DNA from: Rhizophlyctis rosea
Taxonomy: Eukaryota; Chytridiomycota; Chytridiomycetes; Rhizophlyctidales; Rhizophlyctidaceae
DNA length: 64,000 nt
Direction of reading: 5' to 3'
Assembly: GCA_027596075.1 (NCBI GenBank)
Contig: JADGJC010000099.1
Coordinates: 60,268 to 124,267 of the forward strand
This document shows, in pieces, positions 49,041 to 60,047 of the stretch (position 1 is its first letter; each line of letters begins with the position of its first letter). The position numbers and the translations under genes are program-made. The notes beneath the pieces are model-generated. The model was not told the origin of the DNA. It worked only from the letters and a program-made list of their open reading frames with translations, and ran no database searches.

Positions 49041-50883
49041 ATGCTGAGAAACTTCCTAACACACGTAGCCGTCCTGGCGGTGGCTGTCAAAGCAGGTATG
49101 AGGGAAAAGACGCGTCTCAAAAACCGTTACGGGCTTTCTCCTTACTCCCTCCCGTTTCTATCCCAAAACACCCACATCCCGCAGCACCACACGCGTCTCA
49201 ACTACCTGGTATGAGTCTGAATTCACTTCACGCGCGCATAGCTGTCTTTTCCCTAACGAAAGGAACTGTGTCTTTTCCCCTCTTCTCCAAAACAGTCGTC
49301 CTCTGGCACGGTATGGGAGACAGCTGCTGTAACCCGGACAGGTAGAAGTCACTCGCTTTCTTCTTTTCCTGCACACGCACTCCCCCACCCTTCCATTTTT
49401 ACGATACTCACCAAAACAACCAATAGCATGGGCGCCATAACATCCGTCCTCCAAACCGAGTTGTCAAACCTCTTTGTTCACTCCGTCCGCGTGGGAGAAA
49501 CGGAGGATGAGGATCGGAATAGGGGTTATTTCGATGTGGTTAATAATCAGGTTGATGAAGTTTGTGAGCAGTTGAAGGGTGTTGAGGAGTTGCGTGGGGG
49601 GTTTAATGCCGTTGGGTTTTCGCAGGTTGGTGTTGAGCCGGGTGGGGGAGGGGATGGGTGGGAACTTTGGAATGAAGGTGATAAGACAATGATGAGAGGA
49701 TGAATCATTCACATCACAATCTTCACAGGCCGGCCAATTCATCCGCGCCTACGTACAACGCTGCAACGACCCACCAGTGCACAACCTCATCACTTTCGGA
49801 TCTCAACATGCAGGCAAGTTGTTCTATGAATATCTCCCTAATCTGCACCCACAAGGCCGCACCCGCTGACTCACGCGGTTCTTTTGAACAGGCGTATCGG
49901 AATGGCCCGGATGCAAAGACCGCTTCGACACCCAATGCGCCCTTGCCAGATCACTACTCCTCCGCGGAGCGTACGTGCCTTGGATTCAACATCGCGTTGT
50001 GCAGGCTCAGTACTTCAAGGTGAGTAGGAGGGCCAAAGCATACTATGAGTTCCGGAGCTCAGCCAGGATGCTGTTCTGGAACGGAGCTTTTCAGTGACCA
50101 AATGATGAAAAGAATCATTAAAACCTCCCTTACATCCGTCAGGACGCCAAAAACTACGAAGATTACCTCGCCAAAAACATCTTCCTCCCCGACATCAACA
50201 ACGAGCTTCCTGTGAGTAAATGTTTTTAACTTCCGTCCCCATATTAATTCCTTGTACACAAACTCAAAACCTATTTTCCCTCGCCTCACCATCCATCTAT
50301 TCATCCCTCACCAACAGGAGAAAAACAAAACCTACACTCAAAACCTACTCTCCCTCAACAAATTCGTCATGATCCAATTCGAGGAGGACGACATGGTCGT
50401 TCCCAAGGAGAGCGCACATTTCGGCTATTGGAATGAGGAGGGCGTGGTGGTGCCTTTGAGGGAGCAGCCGCTTTATAAGGAGGTGGGGGAATGCATCGTT
50501 GTGGCGCTGAAAGTCGGAAATGGAATGGGTTAATTGTTTTTTGTTTGTTTTTGGTTTCCAGGACTGGCTGGGTTTGAAAGCGATGGATGAGAAAGGGAAG
50601 TTGGTGTTTGAGGAGATTCCAGGTCGGCATGTAAGTTCGTTACTTCAGTTTGTGGCATTTTTTGCTGTTCCCCCCCTTTCTTTCCTTGCGCTTGCCATTC
50701 CGAAGAGGAGAGGGGGGGGAGAGCAGGATACTTTTGCTATACTCACCGCGTGGCATGTAGATGCGAATCGACTTTGAGTATTTGAAGACGGAGATCATAC
50801 CCAAGTACCTTGCTGGTGGGAAGAAGAAGGATTGGGAAAGGAATCGGGATGAGGAGAGCAGGTTGAGAGTGCAGGGAGCATGA
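49041..50883 (+). CDS. PPT1: Palmitoyl-protein thioesterase 1 (lysosomal/vacuolar)
   Basis: This enzyme removes palmitate from S-acylated proteins during degradation in the lysosome or vacuole. Ten exons join in frame to 320 residues: 49041-49095, 49185-49208, 49296-49341, 49427-49625, 49729-49813, 49892-50019, 50143-50211, 50318-50482, 50572 region (from 50562) to 50630, and 50761-50883. Residues 1-18 (MLRNFLTHVAVLAVAVKA) are a signal peptide. VVLWHGMGDSCCNPDSMG is the family's oxyanion loop. AVGFSQAGQFIRAYVQRC carries the nucleophilic Ser, with one residue changed from the usual GxSQGG. NLITFGSQHAGVSEWPGC, FVMIQFEEDDMVVP (Asp) and GRHMRIDFEY (His) complete the active site and the C terminus. 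Intron 5 (49814-49891) has a GC donor (CAG|GCAAGT). The small early exons encode the region before the first strand. Confidence 0.92.
49814..49891 (+). other. GC-AG intron in PPT1
   Basis: The 78-nt intron starts GCAAGT and ends GAACAG. Splicing here gives the conserved GSQHAG|VSEWPG in frame. The GC donor is followed by an otherwise perfect consensus, as usual for GC-AG introns. Confidence 0.75.
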
Positions 50884-51365
50884 GATCAGCTCTGCATAAG
50901 CTAGCCGCAATAAAAGGGTGATAAGAGTGAGATGTTGATTGCATGTACCTATGGACACTTTTCGTCCGTGTTGAAACCTCGTATACATTTTTGGAATGGT
51001 AAATATTCTTCTCAGTATCGAGTTGTTTTGGTGGTTGCTGGTTGCTTTATTCGCTTTTCAATGATTGATGAAACGAAACATTGTCAGAAATAAAAATGTT
51101 GGACTCCAAAGACGCGTGCAGTCGTCGGTGCTCCATAATGAGAAATGTACAAGTACTGAAACGAACATATATGGAACACATAATGAAAAGAGAAGTAAAG
51201 GGGTGGGAAAGAAAGCACCACCCCCTAAAAGAAAACAAAATATGTAAAGCCGAAAAGAAAAGGAAAACTACCGTTCCCTAAAACTCTCCCAAACCAAAGG
51301 ACCCACCCCCTTCACTTTCCAGACGTAAACAGGCAAAACACAACCTCTTGACCAACCCTTCCTCC
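50884..51365. other. Convergent intergenic stretch
   Basis: These 482 bp lie between the 3' ends of PPT1 and the homeodomain gene. They are A-rich and I see no gene. Confidence 0.4.
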
Positions 51366-54300
51366 TCACTTCCTCTTCCTACCCCCTCTCTTCCCTTTTC
51401 CCTTCTCCCCCTTTCCCGGTTCCACCACCCCCCGCTCCCTCATCCTCTTATGCAACTCCTCCGTCATATCCACAAACTCCGACGTCCCCAAATTCACCTT
51501 CCCCACCGCAAACTCCCTCTCGCTTCTCTTCCACCCACTTCCCCTCCCACCACTTCCACTCCCCAAAGCTGCCGCACCACCCTCCCCATCAAACCCCGCA
51601 ACCCTCAAATCCATATCAACATCCCCTTCCCCCTCCTCCACACCAATCATCCCCCCACCACCACCCCTAACCGGACTCCCCCCACCAACACCCCAAAACC
51701 CAAACGCACTCCCACTAGCCCCAACAACATCCATAATCCCACTAACAGGACTACTCCCCCCTCCAACCAGTCCTCCCCCTCCCGCACTCCCATCCCCACC
51801 ACTCCAAAACCCTCCAAGCGGATCAAACTCCCCTACTCCATTCCGCACAGGCGACACATTCACACCACTCCCACTCGCCAAAAACTCCAACCCAAACGCA
51901 AACTCCCCCGGCGTCGTAACACCCCCCACCTTCATCGGACTCCGCTTAAGAGGACTCAAACTAATCCTCTTAACCGGACTCAAATTCATTCCCCTGATCC
52001 GTTTACTCGGACTGGCACTCCCCCCCGGACTCCCAAACAACACCTGCGCCGCCCCCCCACCACCACGAACAGGACTTTTCCTCTTAACCGGACTAACCAA
52101 CATCCTCTCACTCCCAACACTAACACGGAACGGGCTCGGTCCCTCCCCATCCTCCCCCACCTCCCCGTCAGCAACCACAAACGACCCATGTTGAAGCTGA
52201 ATCTGATGCGGATGCCGCCCCCCAACAACACTCCCAAAAGTCTCATAAAGCCACTCCACATCCCTTCCAGGCGTCCCCTCCTTCGGTGGTAAAATCACAA
52301 CCGCCGGATTACTACTACCCCCACCCATAACACGACTCCTCTTACTAGGCGTCACGTCTCCGCTCCCACCACTACGACTCCGGGACCGTTTGCGTTTCCT
52401 CCGTCCCGGCGTGGAAGCTACAACCCCCGCATCAACCCCGCTGATCATCGGTCCCAAAAGTCCCGGCTCAATAACGTGTTCGACATGTGCGGCGTCTGCG
52501 TCGGCGACAAAGAGGAATGGTGCCGAAGTAGCGGGGAGATGGACGTCGTCGTCGGCCGGTAGGTCGATTTCGGAGGAGAGGAAGAAGGATGGGTCCATGT
52601 TGAGGAAGTCGAGTGTTATTGGTGGTGGGGGGTGGGTGTCGGTGTATTGGTCTGATTCTTCTTCTTCTTCTTGCATGAGTTTCTCATCCCCGCTTTCTGT
52701 CCCATCATCGTGCCCACCATCCCCCTCCACCTCATCCTCTCCCTCCTCCTCATCGTCTTCATCACTCCCTTGCTCCCTCCATACACCCCCACCAACCGGC
52801 GATGAACTCATCCACTCCACCTTTCCCCCACCCCCACCCACCACCCCCTCATCACAATCATCATCATCACTCAACGCAAGCGAAAGCCGCACTTCCGGTC
52901 TCCCCTCCTCAGGACTCAAAATCTCATCACTAGTCCCAACAACCATCCCCGGCGTCCTTTGCCCTTCCTCCTCTTCTCCTTCTTCATCGTCATCACTCCC
53001 AGTCCTAACACTAAACTCCTTCCTAACAACTCGACGGGGTTTATTTTCCCTCGTTGTCGTCGTCCTCGTCGAAGCAGCAGAAGACCCACCCAACCCCTTA
53101 GTAACCGGCCGCCCCCTCTTCCTCTTCCCCCTCACTTTCCCCTCACCCCCATCCACATTACTCACAACAAGTTTTCCCTCCCCAGCCACATCTCCCCCAC
53201 CAACACGCCCCTCACTCTCAACCCTAACAAGCAAAGCCGTCAAACTCGCCGGCTTCCTCGCAGCATGCCTCAACACCGTTCGTGGAACCTTATCCCTCGT
53301 CCGTCCACTCACACCCGTAGCGATTAGTACCGTGTGGTTAGCGTGTGTAGGTGTCGTGGGCGGGGAGGGGTGTTTCGTTGTTGTCGTCGTTGCTGAAACC
53401 ATTTTCGTATGCGGAGGTGACGGAGAGTGCGTGCGGCGTGCAGTGGTGGACGGCCGATTGGTGCGTGGGACGACGGGTGAAGCATTGGTGGTACGTTGTG
53501 GAGTCGAGATCGGGAGTGGTTGAAGTGGGCGTTTACAGGGACTTGGTGTTCGACTTCTCATAGCAGCACCACCACCACCACCAGCGTTCTGCGACACCGT
53601 GTTCACAACAACTTTACTCTCCTCCGCATGCGTCAAATCAATCACAACGCCCTTCGACTGCGGCCGTAGGTACGCAGTAGGAGGAGAAGCAGCAGCAGCA
53701 GCAGCACCGGTCGTCGTCGACGCCGTAATGGGAGAAAGACCCTTCGACTGCGGACGTGGGAACGACGCTTGAGTAGACGCAGGCGAAAGTGGGATGATGC
53801 CTCCCATGACGGCCGCCATGGCTGCGGCGCTGGCTGAGGCGGAGACTGTATGGAATGTGTTATCTTTCGGATGTTTCGGGGATGGAGTTGTGCTTGTTGT
53901 TACTGCTGTTGTGGGAAGGGATGGGCGTGTTGACGGGGGCGACGGGACGGGGAGGGACAGGTCGAAGGTGTAGTTGTAGTGATCGATTTGGGATCTGTGC
54001 GCTGGATTTGGTGTTTGCGGACTGCTTGGTAACAGGAACGTCGACGTTCCAGGAATAGCAGCAGCACCACTCGCTGCTGCCGCACCACCCCTCATAATCG
54101 GCGAACTAGCAAACGACACCATCCCAAACTCCCTCGCCCCAGCAGGTCCAGCCGGCGAACTCGTCAACCCCAACGCCTGCTTCTGCTTCTGCCGGCTCTT
54201 TGCGCGACGGTTCTGGAACCAGATCTGGACCTCGCGGACGGTCATGCCGAGACGGGCGGCGAGGTCTTTGCGGAATTCGCTGGTGGGTTTGGAGTCGGAT

Positions 54301-54491
54301 TGGAAGGCGGCTTCGAGTTGGACGAGTTGTTCGGGGGAGGTGCGGCGGCGGGATTTGCCGCGGTGATTGTCGGGGTTGTAGGAAATCCATTGGAGTTCGG
54401 AGGGTTCTGAGGCGGGTAAGGGTGGGGCGGTGTCGGTTATTTCGGAGGAAAGGTCGGGGAGGGAAGCTTTTTTTTGTATTGGGCGTGGCAT
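51366..54491 (-). CDS. Large homeodomain transcription factor
   Basis: This single exon encodes 1041 residues from the ATG at 54491 (MPRPIQKKASLPDLSSE); the frame is open to an ATG at 54659, but that extension has no motif. The homeodomain lies at about residues 43-105: RRRTSPEQLVQLEAAFQSD, DLAARLGMTVREVQIWFQNRR, ending AKSRQKQK. The helix 3 residues WFQNRRAK are those of typical (non-TALE) homeodomains. The rest is long and disordered: Ala runs, acidic stretches (EEDDEEEGEDEVEGDGGHDDG), and two copies of RPQSKG. Near residues 800-860 there is a cluster of SP-basic motifs (SPVKRKSP, SPSKRIR, SPVKRISLSPLKRSPMK), likely sites for cyclin-dependent or MAP kinases. It acts in the nucleus; targets are unknown. 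It lies 1.2 kb from a P450 gene, but nothing ties it to the pathway. Confidence 0.85.
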   Translation of the reverse strand: MPRPIQKKASLPDLSSEITDTAPPLPASEPSELQWISYNPDNHRGKSRRRTSPEQLVQLEAAFQSDSKPTSEFRKDLAARLGMTVREVQIWFQNRRAKSRQKQKQALGLTSSPAGPAGAREFGMVSFASSPIMRGGAAAASGAAAIPGTSTFLLPSSPQTPNPAHRSQIDHYNYTFDLSLPVPSPPSTRPSLPTTAVTTSTTPSPKHPKDNTFHTVSASASAAAMAAVMGGIIPLSPASTQASFPRPQSKGLSPITASTTTGAAAAAASPPTAYLRPQSKGVVIDLTHAEESKVVVNTVSQNAGGGGGAAMRSRTPSPCKRPLQPLPISTPQRTTNASPVVPRTNRPSTTARRTHSPSPPHTKMVSATTTTTKHPSPPTTPTHANHTVLIATGVSGRTRDKVPRTVLRHAARKPASLTALLVRVESEGRVGGGDVAGEGKLVVSNVDGGEGKVRGKRKRGRPVTKGLGGSSAASTRTTTTRENKPRRVVRKEFSVRTGSDDDEEGEEEEGQRTPGMVVGTSDEILSPEEGRPEVRLSLALSDDDDCDEGVVGGGGGKVEWMSSSPVGGGVWREQGSDEDDEEEGEDEVEGDGGHDDGTESGDEKLMQEEEEESDQYTDTHPPPPITLDFLNMDPSFFLSSEIDLPADDDVHLPATSAPFLFVADADAAHVEHVIEPGLLGPMISGVDAGVVASTPGRRKRKRSRSRSGGSGDVTPSKRSRVMGGGSSNPAVVILPPKEGTPGRDVEWLYETFGSVVGGRHPHQIQLQHGSFVVADGEVGEDGEGPSPFRVSVGSERMLVSPVKRKSPVRGGGGAAQVLFGSPGGSASPSKRIRGMNLSPVKRISLSPLKRSPMKVGGVTTPGEFAFGLEFLASGSGVNVSPVRNGVGEFDPLGGFWSGGDGSAGGGGLVGGGSSPVSGIMDVVGASGSAFGFWGVGGGSPVRGGGGGMIGVEEGEGDVDMDLRVAGFDGEGGAAALGSGSGGRGSGWKRSEREFAVGKVNLGTSEFVDMTEELHKRMRERGVVEPGKGEKGKGKRGGRKRK
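51925..52115 (-). repeat. Repeated SPxKR-type motifs in the homeodomain protein
   Basis: SP-[VSLM]-K-R occurs about five times in roughly 60 residues, at similar spacing in places. It may be a phosphorylation cluster or DNA-contacting SPKK-like tail. The pattern is seen directly; its role is inferred. Confidence 0.6.
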
Positions 54492-55679
54492 TTTTTTGGT
54501 GGGTGGTGCCTTAATATGATGGAAGGATATGATTAGATGTTTGCTCTCAATTATCGTGCTAGTATTGTTTCTAATGACGCTGTTTGGTCTATGACGGAAC
54601 AGCCTACGCGCAAAGCTATCCCGGTTTTCTTCTCTTTGCACAAGAGTCGATATCACCAAAGCCCCATCCCACAGTCAGTGACGGATACCAAGACCATGAG
54701 TGTTTCGCTTTCTGCCCGACAACCCACACCCACCCACCATGCGTTGGGTGAATGGTCCGTGTATCTGAGTCCGGGCCACACACCAGATTGCGCATCTGGC
54801 TCCTCTCCCGTCAAGCAAATGACCTCCTCACTCCATTCCACACACCCACGAGTACCCACCAGTTGAAATCACCCGCTCAACGGGGACGGACGTGTCACAC
54901 TATGAAGTATGAAGAGTACCAGGATATTCGCCGCCAAGCGTTGACCGAGATGGAGTCACGTGTATGCGTGGACTATCGGGTATGTAAATTGTGCTGTCCA
55001 CGATCTGCGTACGAGTAGATGGAGTAGGAGGGTACGAGGACCAAAGGTTACTGGGTTACTGGTAGGTACTACGTGTGCCGACGAGACTTATAGATAGGAT
55101 ATGACGATAGCGTATACGTTGGGATATCAAAAGGGCAAGACGTATGTCCGATGTGAATAAGATGTGATGGGAAACCTCTTTTCCACCTTCCACCTTTGCA
55201 TTGCCTCGGACTGATCGTCCATCTGATGCCATCATCGTGTGTCCGATTGAATCCTTTCCATTTTGGGATTGTCCAGTCAGTCCGGATTTGCAGTCCGCGC
55301 CACCGGACATGACACCCTCACTTCCTTCTTTTTCAATTCTTCTTCCCCTCTTCCCCACCTTCAAATATGAAACTCGCACAGTCTTCCACCATTACAATCC
55401 AATCGACTCGTCACTTCACACCAAGAGCGCGCAACTTCTCATCACCACATGACCTGGTTGATATCAATAATTGCTACCGCAACATTTTGCTATAATAAAC
55501 CTCTCACCCTCAACCGCAATTGATCCCAACCGCCAAGCTAACCGAACATCTACCTATCTACAAATTGCCATCCACCCCGTTCCTACTCATAATCTACAAA
55601 ATCAAGAAACATTGCAACTCTATATAAATAAATGCACATGGGTGGTAACCCTACTTTATCCTTCCCTTCCAACAAACCC
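54492..55679. promoter_or_regulatory. Intergenic region upstream of the homeodomain gene
   Basis: About 1.2 kb covering the homeodomain gene promoter and the 3' end of the P450. No gene is recognisable. Confidence 0.4.
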
Positions 55680-58123
55680 TCATCCACGCACACTCAACAA
55701 TACTCTCACACCACCTTCAATCGTAGTCGTAACCCCTCCCTTATACTTGAACGCCTGTCCAGGCACAAGCTCAACATTGAAGTTCCTCAACATCTGGATA
55801 AGTGCAACCTTTGATTCGATAAGGGCAAGTTTGGCCCCAATGCCTAGACATATGATATTGATACAGAATGATAAGTTGTTGATGTGAAGATGGCGTGCCC
55901 ACGCAAGAAAAAACTCACAATTATGCGGCCCATCACTAAACGGCAAATAACTCCCCGCAACGGGGGCAGGCCGTCCCTCCGCAAACCTCTCCGGATCAAA
56001 CTTCTCCGGTTCGTCCCAATACCGTGGATCACCGTGCAATTGTCGAATGGGGAGGTTGATGAGGGTCTGGAGGACACAAGAGATTACCAAGTATTAGTCA
56101 GGCAACAGGAAAAACAGGCAAAATCAGGACAGTGGAAAAATACCCACCCCCTTCGCGATCCTATGCCCCATAATATCCATATCCCTCCTGGTCCTCCTCC
56201 CCACCCCACCAACAACAGTATGGAACCGTTGCGTTTCCTTGATAGTCTGTTCCAAATACCTTTTACAACAAAACGCAAACGAAGAAATTAACTTTGTCTC
56301 CATCAGCGACAACTCCCTTGATCGCACTCACCTGAATGCCGGCAACTTCTCCAACGTCAACGGCGCGTCCGACGTTGGCAGGTTTGTTTCGATTTCAGTC
56401 ATAAGTTTTTGATAGACAGACGGGTTGCGGCAGAGTTCGAGGAAGGTGTACATGAGGGTGTTGGATGTGGTTCTACATTTTCATTTGGAAAAGGAAAGGT
56501 GTAAGTGGGTTACAACGCATGTGGTACAACCGTGACAACTAGAAAGCCAGGGAGGATAGAAAATGCAAAAACAACATACTCATGCCCCGCAAGGAAAAAA
56601 CCAACAACTTCCTCAAACAGCTCTTCATCCGTAAACGACTGTTGTGACACACAAATACACAGTCAACCCAACTACCCATATCATCATACAAGTCACCATC
56701 CCCTTTACCTTATCCATCATCTGATCCAGCAGATCCCTGCGTCCTCCAACGTGTCCCGCCGCCTTCCCGGCCCGCTTCTCCCGTATGACGTCCGTGACAA
56801 TGGTCTTGAGATACGTAATAGCCTCCGCTACGTCCGGCGTGCTTGTCGAGAGGCCTAAGAAGCTCCACAGGAGGGGAGGCGTGAAGATGCGCTGGTGTGT
56901 ATGGGAAGAAGCGTGAGTGTAATGAGTCTTTGTACATAGCAACGTAATATCCTCAAAAGCAGTAGATATCATAACCAAAGGGAAGAACGAGGAAACGGGA
57001 AACCTTAGGAAGGCCAACCGCGCAAACTGACCTTAGCAATAATCATGAAGATGCTGTTAAGAAGTTCGACGTCCTTATTCATCTCCTCTTTCTCCAATGA
57101 TGCCGCCGTGTGGAATTCGTATGAGAAGGCCAGTTTGCCGCTGACGAAAACACAAGTCAGCATGCGGAAAAGAATGACAATCAGCCGGGCAGTACGCATT
57201 GAGAAAAGAAAGTGCTGTCCTCGTTTTTGTTTGGTGACGAGGAAACAAATCCCACTCCGTCCCAACCTCCGTCCTACTTCCGAATCCCTCATCGTCAGAA
57301 TAATCCCATTCAAACATACTCACATAACATCAACAGTAAACGCCGCCATTGCCTCATAAATATCCATCTCCACTTTCCCACCTTCCGCCCGCCCACACCG
57401 ACTCTTCAAAGCCCCGCACAGATCCTCAGCAGCTTCAAGCGACGCCTCCATCCCAAACCGCAGATTAGCGGGCGAGAAAGCTGGAACGAGGACTTCGCGG
57501 TGGCGTTTCCAGTTCTGGTTTGTGGGCATGGCGAAGAGCATTGATGGGAAGATGAAGCTGGACATGCGGAAAGTGGGATGAGCGGGAGGGCAATTTGGTG
57601 TCCAAGTTTTGGAATTTGGGGAAGCAACTCACGGGAAATTACTCCTCCCACTACCCGGCACATCCCTCCCAAAATCCCCATCAACCCTCGTCTGCGAAAG
57701 CACCATCTTCGCCGTCTCCGCATCCCGAATAATAACCATTTCTAATCCTCCAAAATTCACCCGGTATATATTTCCATACCTCTCCAAGAGCGTGTTGGTC
57801 CATTTGTAAAGTTCGCCGGTTTTGATGTATCTGCAGTACGGGCCGGGAGTGAGCAAAAGAGGGTGTATGATATTGGGGGTGAAGTTGACAGTGGCGGTAA
57901 AAGTCTAGAGGGAGAGTCATATCGATACGTACGGCAAAGCCTCAAAGAAACTCCCGAAAAGAGGCCACTCGAACGGACCGGGGACTGTGCCGTTTCGTTT
58001 GTAGCGTTTGGGGATGAGGAGGGTGTAGATGAGGTAGGAGGTTGCTGTTACTGTTGCGGCGGTTAGGAGGGCGGTTTTGGGTGGTGGAATGGGGATGTCG
58101 CGGAGAGTGCTTAAGAAGGGCAT
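55680..58123 (-). CDS. Cytochrome P450 monooxygenase
   Basis: The start at 58123 (MPFLSTLRDIPIPPPK) gives an N-terminal membrane anchor (TALLTAATVTATSYLIYTLL), then a basic and Pro-rich hinge (GPFEWPLFGS). About eight exons are needed; the first three, 57933-58123, 57633-57830 and 57324-57557, join in frame. The I-helix is EEVVGFFLAGHETTSNTL with the AG-x-TT oxygen-activation motif. K-helix QTIKETQR carries ExxR, FDPERFA is the PERF block, and the heme loop LPFSDGPHNCIGAKLA is completed across an intron (T|GC). ER membrane enzyme with the active site on the cytosolic side. The I-helix and heme loop look like CYP3/CYP4-type E-class P450s; substrate unknown. It could oxidise a terpene scaffold made by the locus at 37-46 kb. 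Confidence 0.9.
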
Positions 58124-58877
58124 TGTTGAGGTTTGTGGGAAGTGGTGAGGAGGGGTGAAGATGGTGGTATGGTGGAGAAGATGGAGGGGAAGATGAGGTT
58201 AGTTGAGGGAGAACGATGGGCGGGGCCCGGGTTTTCCGGAATATGGATGACGCGCAGCAGCCCACGTTTTTGCCGCGTCGGACGTCCGACTTGCGTTGTT
58301 TATCTGGTGGCACAGTCATCGGCTTCCATTTGACATGAGCATTCCTCAATTTCAAGGATCCTCTGTTGCTTCTTTTCCCACCCATTCTCGGCAACGAGAT
58401 GGTACCTAAATCCCAGCAGTGCGTCATGCATACACTTGTCCTAAACACTTTTTCCCATACAGTTCGATAGGCACCCCAGGCACATCCACGAATGAGGCGT
58501 CATCACGTTTCAATCAAAACTCAATGCAAAACATATGGAACAATGGAACTACATCAAAACCTCCCTCAACAATCACGCTATCTTGATATTTTGGGCAACC
58601 AATATTGCCCAAATAAACAGCTTTTCAATTTTTGCGCCTCACAGCCAACGAATTAAGCAAATAACGAACAAAAAGGTATTAGTTACGAACATTTTACTAC
58701 GAAAATTCCTCAACAACTATCAACAAAGCTTTCTCGCTAAACACAACACTCGTTCATACTACATTGACCCATCATGCACCTAACCCTACGCCATGATCCA
58801 AACTGACCCTAATTTCATCGCTTACATACATGCCCCCCAAATTGAGTAACCCAAACTGCGCGAAATCAAAACACCCC
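58124..58877. promoter_or_regulatory. Intergenic region upstream of the first P450
   Basis: About 0.75 kb. The P450 promoter should lie at the left end. The right part is AT-rich and leads to the Nudix gene's 3' end. I see no gene. Confidence 0.4.
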
Positions 58878-60047
58878 TCACAACTTCCCCTCCCTAACCA
58901 AATTATCATAAAGCGCCACAGCCCCCAACGCCTTAAAATCCCTCGTACTCCTCCACAAATCCCTCAACTTAATAATCTTACACGTAATCTTCTCCCCATC
59001 CTCCCTCAAACCCCCCTGCTTCCCCTCCAAAGCCTGAATATCCTTCAAAGGCATCGTCTTCCTGCACAAAAACAACTTAATCCACTCGTCACTCCCACCA
59101 GGCGAAGGGTACATGCACCCGGGTTTCCCACCGACACCTTTGCCGTGCGAGACGTCAATGGGGTTGGTAGGACCGAGCGCCAGGTCAGTAAGATCGGTTA
59201 GTTCGTCGGATTTGATAATGATGCCGCATTCTTCTTCGAGTTCACGCGCGGCGGCGCCGGCAAATTGGTGGCGTTCGCCGTCGAGCATTCCGGCGGGGAG
59301 TTCGGGGAAGGCTAGGGCGCCGATGGGGATGCGGGGTTGGAGGGTTAGGACGACGCGGTCTAGTAGGTCTTCTGGGGTGTGTTTTTGGTCGGTTGGGGGT
59401 GTTGGTCCCCCTCCTTCGGATTTGGTGGATGCTTCGGAGGGGGTGAGGATGACGAGGATAGCGACGGATCCACCACGTGCAAAGACTATTCCGGGGATTT
59501 TGCCGGATTGTTGGGCGTCTTCGTCGTCGATCCATTGGATGTCGGCATGGAATTTTAGGAAACCGAGTTTGGGGCCGAAGCGGTCTGCGTCGGTGACTGT
59601 TACGCCTTTGATGGTGACGTGGTTTCGGGCGGGGCTGGTGCGCATTTCTTCGTTCATGGCAGTGAGCCAGTCGGCGAAGGGGCGGAATTCGAGGATTTCT
59701 TTGAGGGTGAGGCCTTTGAACGCGGTGTTGATGGTGAGGTTGACGAGTTGGGAGCCGATTGTTATCTGTTCCGGAGTGTCGGCCTTTGAGTCTTGGCCGG
59801 CTTTTGCAGCATCTTGCGACTGTTTGGACGCGTCTGAGGCGGTGGAAGGTTTGGGAGATGAGGTTGAGGTGGCCGGTTCAGTTTTGGGTGCCATGGTTGC
59901 GGATGAGGGAGCAACAGTATCGGGTGGGGCTGAGAGCGGGGACGAGGAGGGAGGTGCTTTGGGTGGTGCCGTAGATGCCCTCTTCAAAGTAGAGAATCTC
60001 TGAAACTGCTGCTTTGAGGCACCCACGAAGTCAGAGAACAAGCCCAT
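58878..60047 (-). CDS. Nudix hydrolase, ADP-sugar diphosphatase (NUDX14-like)
   Basis: A single exon encodes 389 residues. The family cleaves ADP-sugars such as ADP-ribose or ADP-glucose to AMP and sugar phosphate. The start is MGLFSDFVGASKQQFQRFSTLKRAS, basic and Ser-rich, possibly an organelle leader; a Pro/Ser/Thr/Ala-rich linker follows to about residue 90. The catalytic Nudix box near residue 250-275 reads PAGMLDGERHQFAGAAAREL EEECGI; its spacing matches plant NUDX14 rather than the strict GX5EX7 pattern, and the REL-EE-G residues are present. Upstream, VFARGGSVAILVIL and LTLQPRIPIGALAFPELPAG fit the fold. It sits between the two P450 genes without an obvious metabolic link. Confidence 0.82.
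   Translation of the reverse strand: MGLFSDFVGASKQQFQRFSTLKRASTAPPKAPPSSSPLSAPPDTVAPSSATMAPKTEPATSTSSPKPSTASDASKQSQDAAKAGQDSKADTPEQITIGSQLVNLTINTAFKGLTLKEILEFRPFADWLTAMNEEMRTSPARNHVTIKGVTVTDADRFGPKLGFLKFHADIQWIDDEDAQQSGKIPGIVFARGGSVAILVILTPSEASTKSEGGGPTPPTDQKHTPEDLLDRVVLTLQPRIPIGALAFPELPAGMLDGERHQFAGAAARELEEECGIIIKSDELTDLTDLALGPTNPIDVSHGKGVGGKPGCMYPSPGGSDEWIKLFLCRKTMPLKDIQALEGKQGGLREDGEKITCKIIKLRDLWRSTRDFKALGAVALYDNLVREGKL

Noticed and set aside
51348..52292. 314-residue Pro/Thr-rich frame on the plus strand
   Set aside because: Complement of the Gly/Val-rich end of the homeodomain gene, no domain.
52390..53523. 377-residue open frame on the plus strand
   Set aside because: Antisense to the homeodomain gene; Ser/Pro-rich shadow of its acidic and Ser-rich disordered parts.
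59113..60003. 296-residue open frame on the plus strand
   Set aside because: It lies antisense to the Nudix hydrolase, has no motif, and is rich in Ser/Arg as expected for a complement of a GC-rich coding strand.
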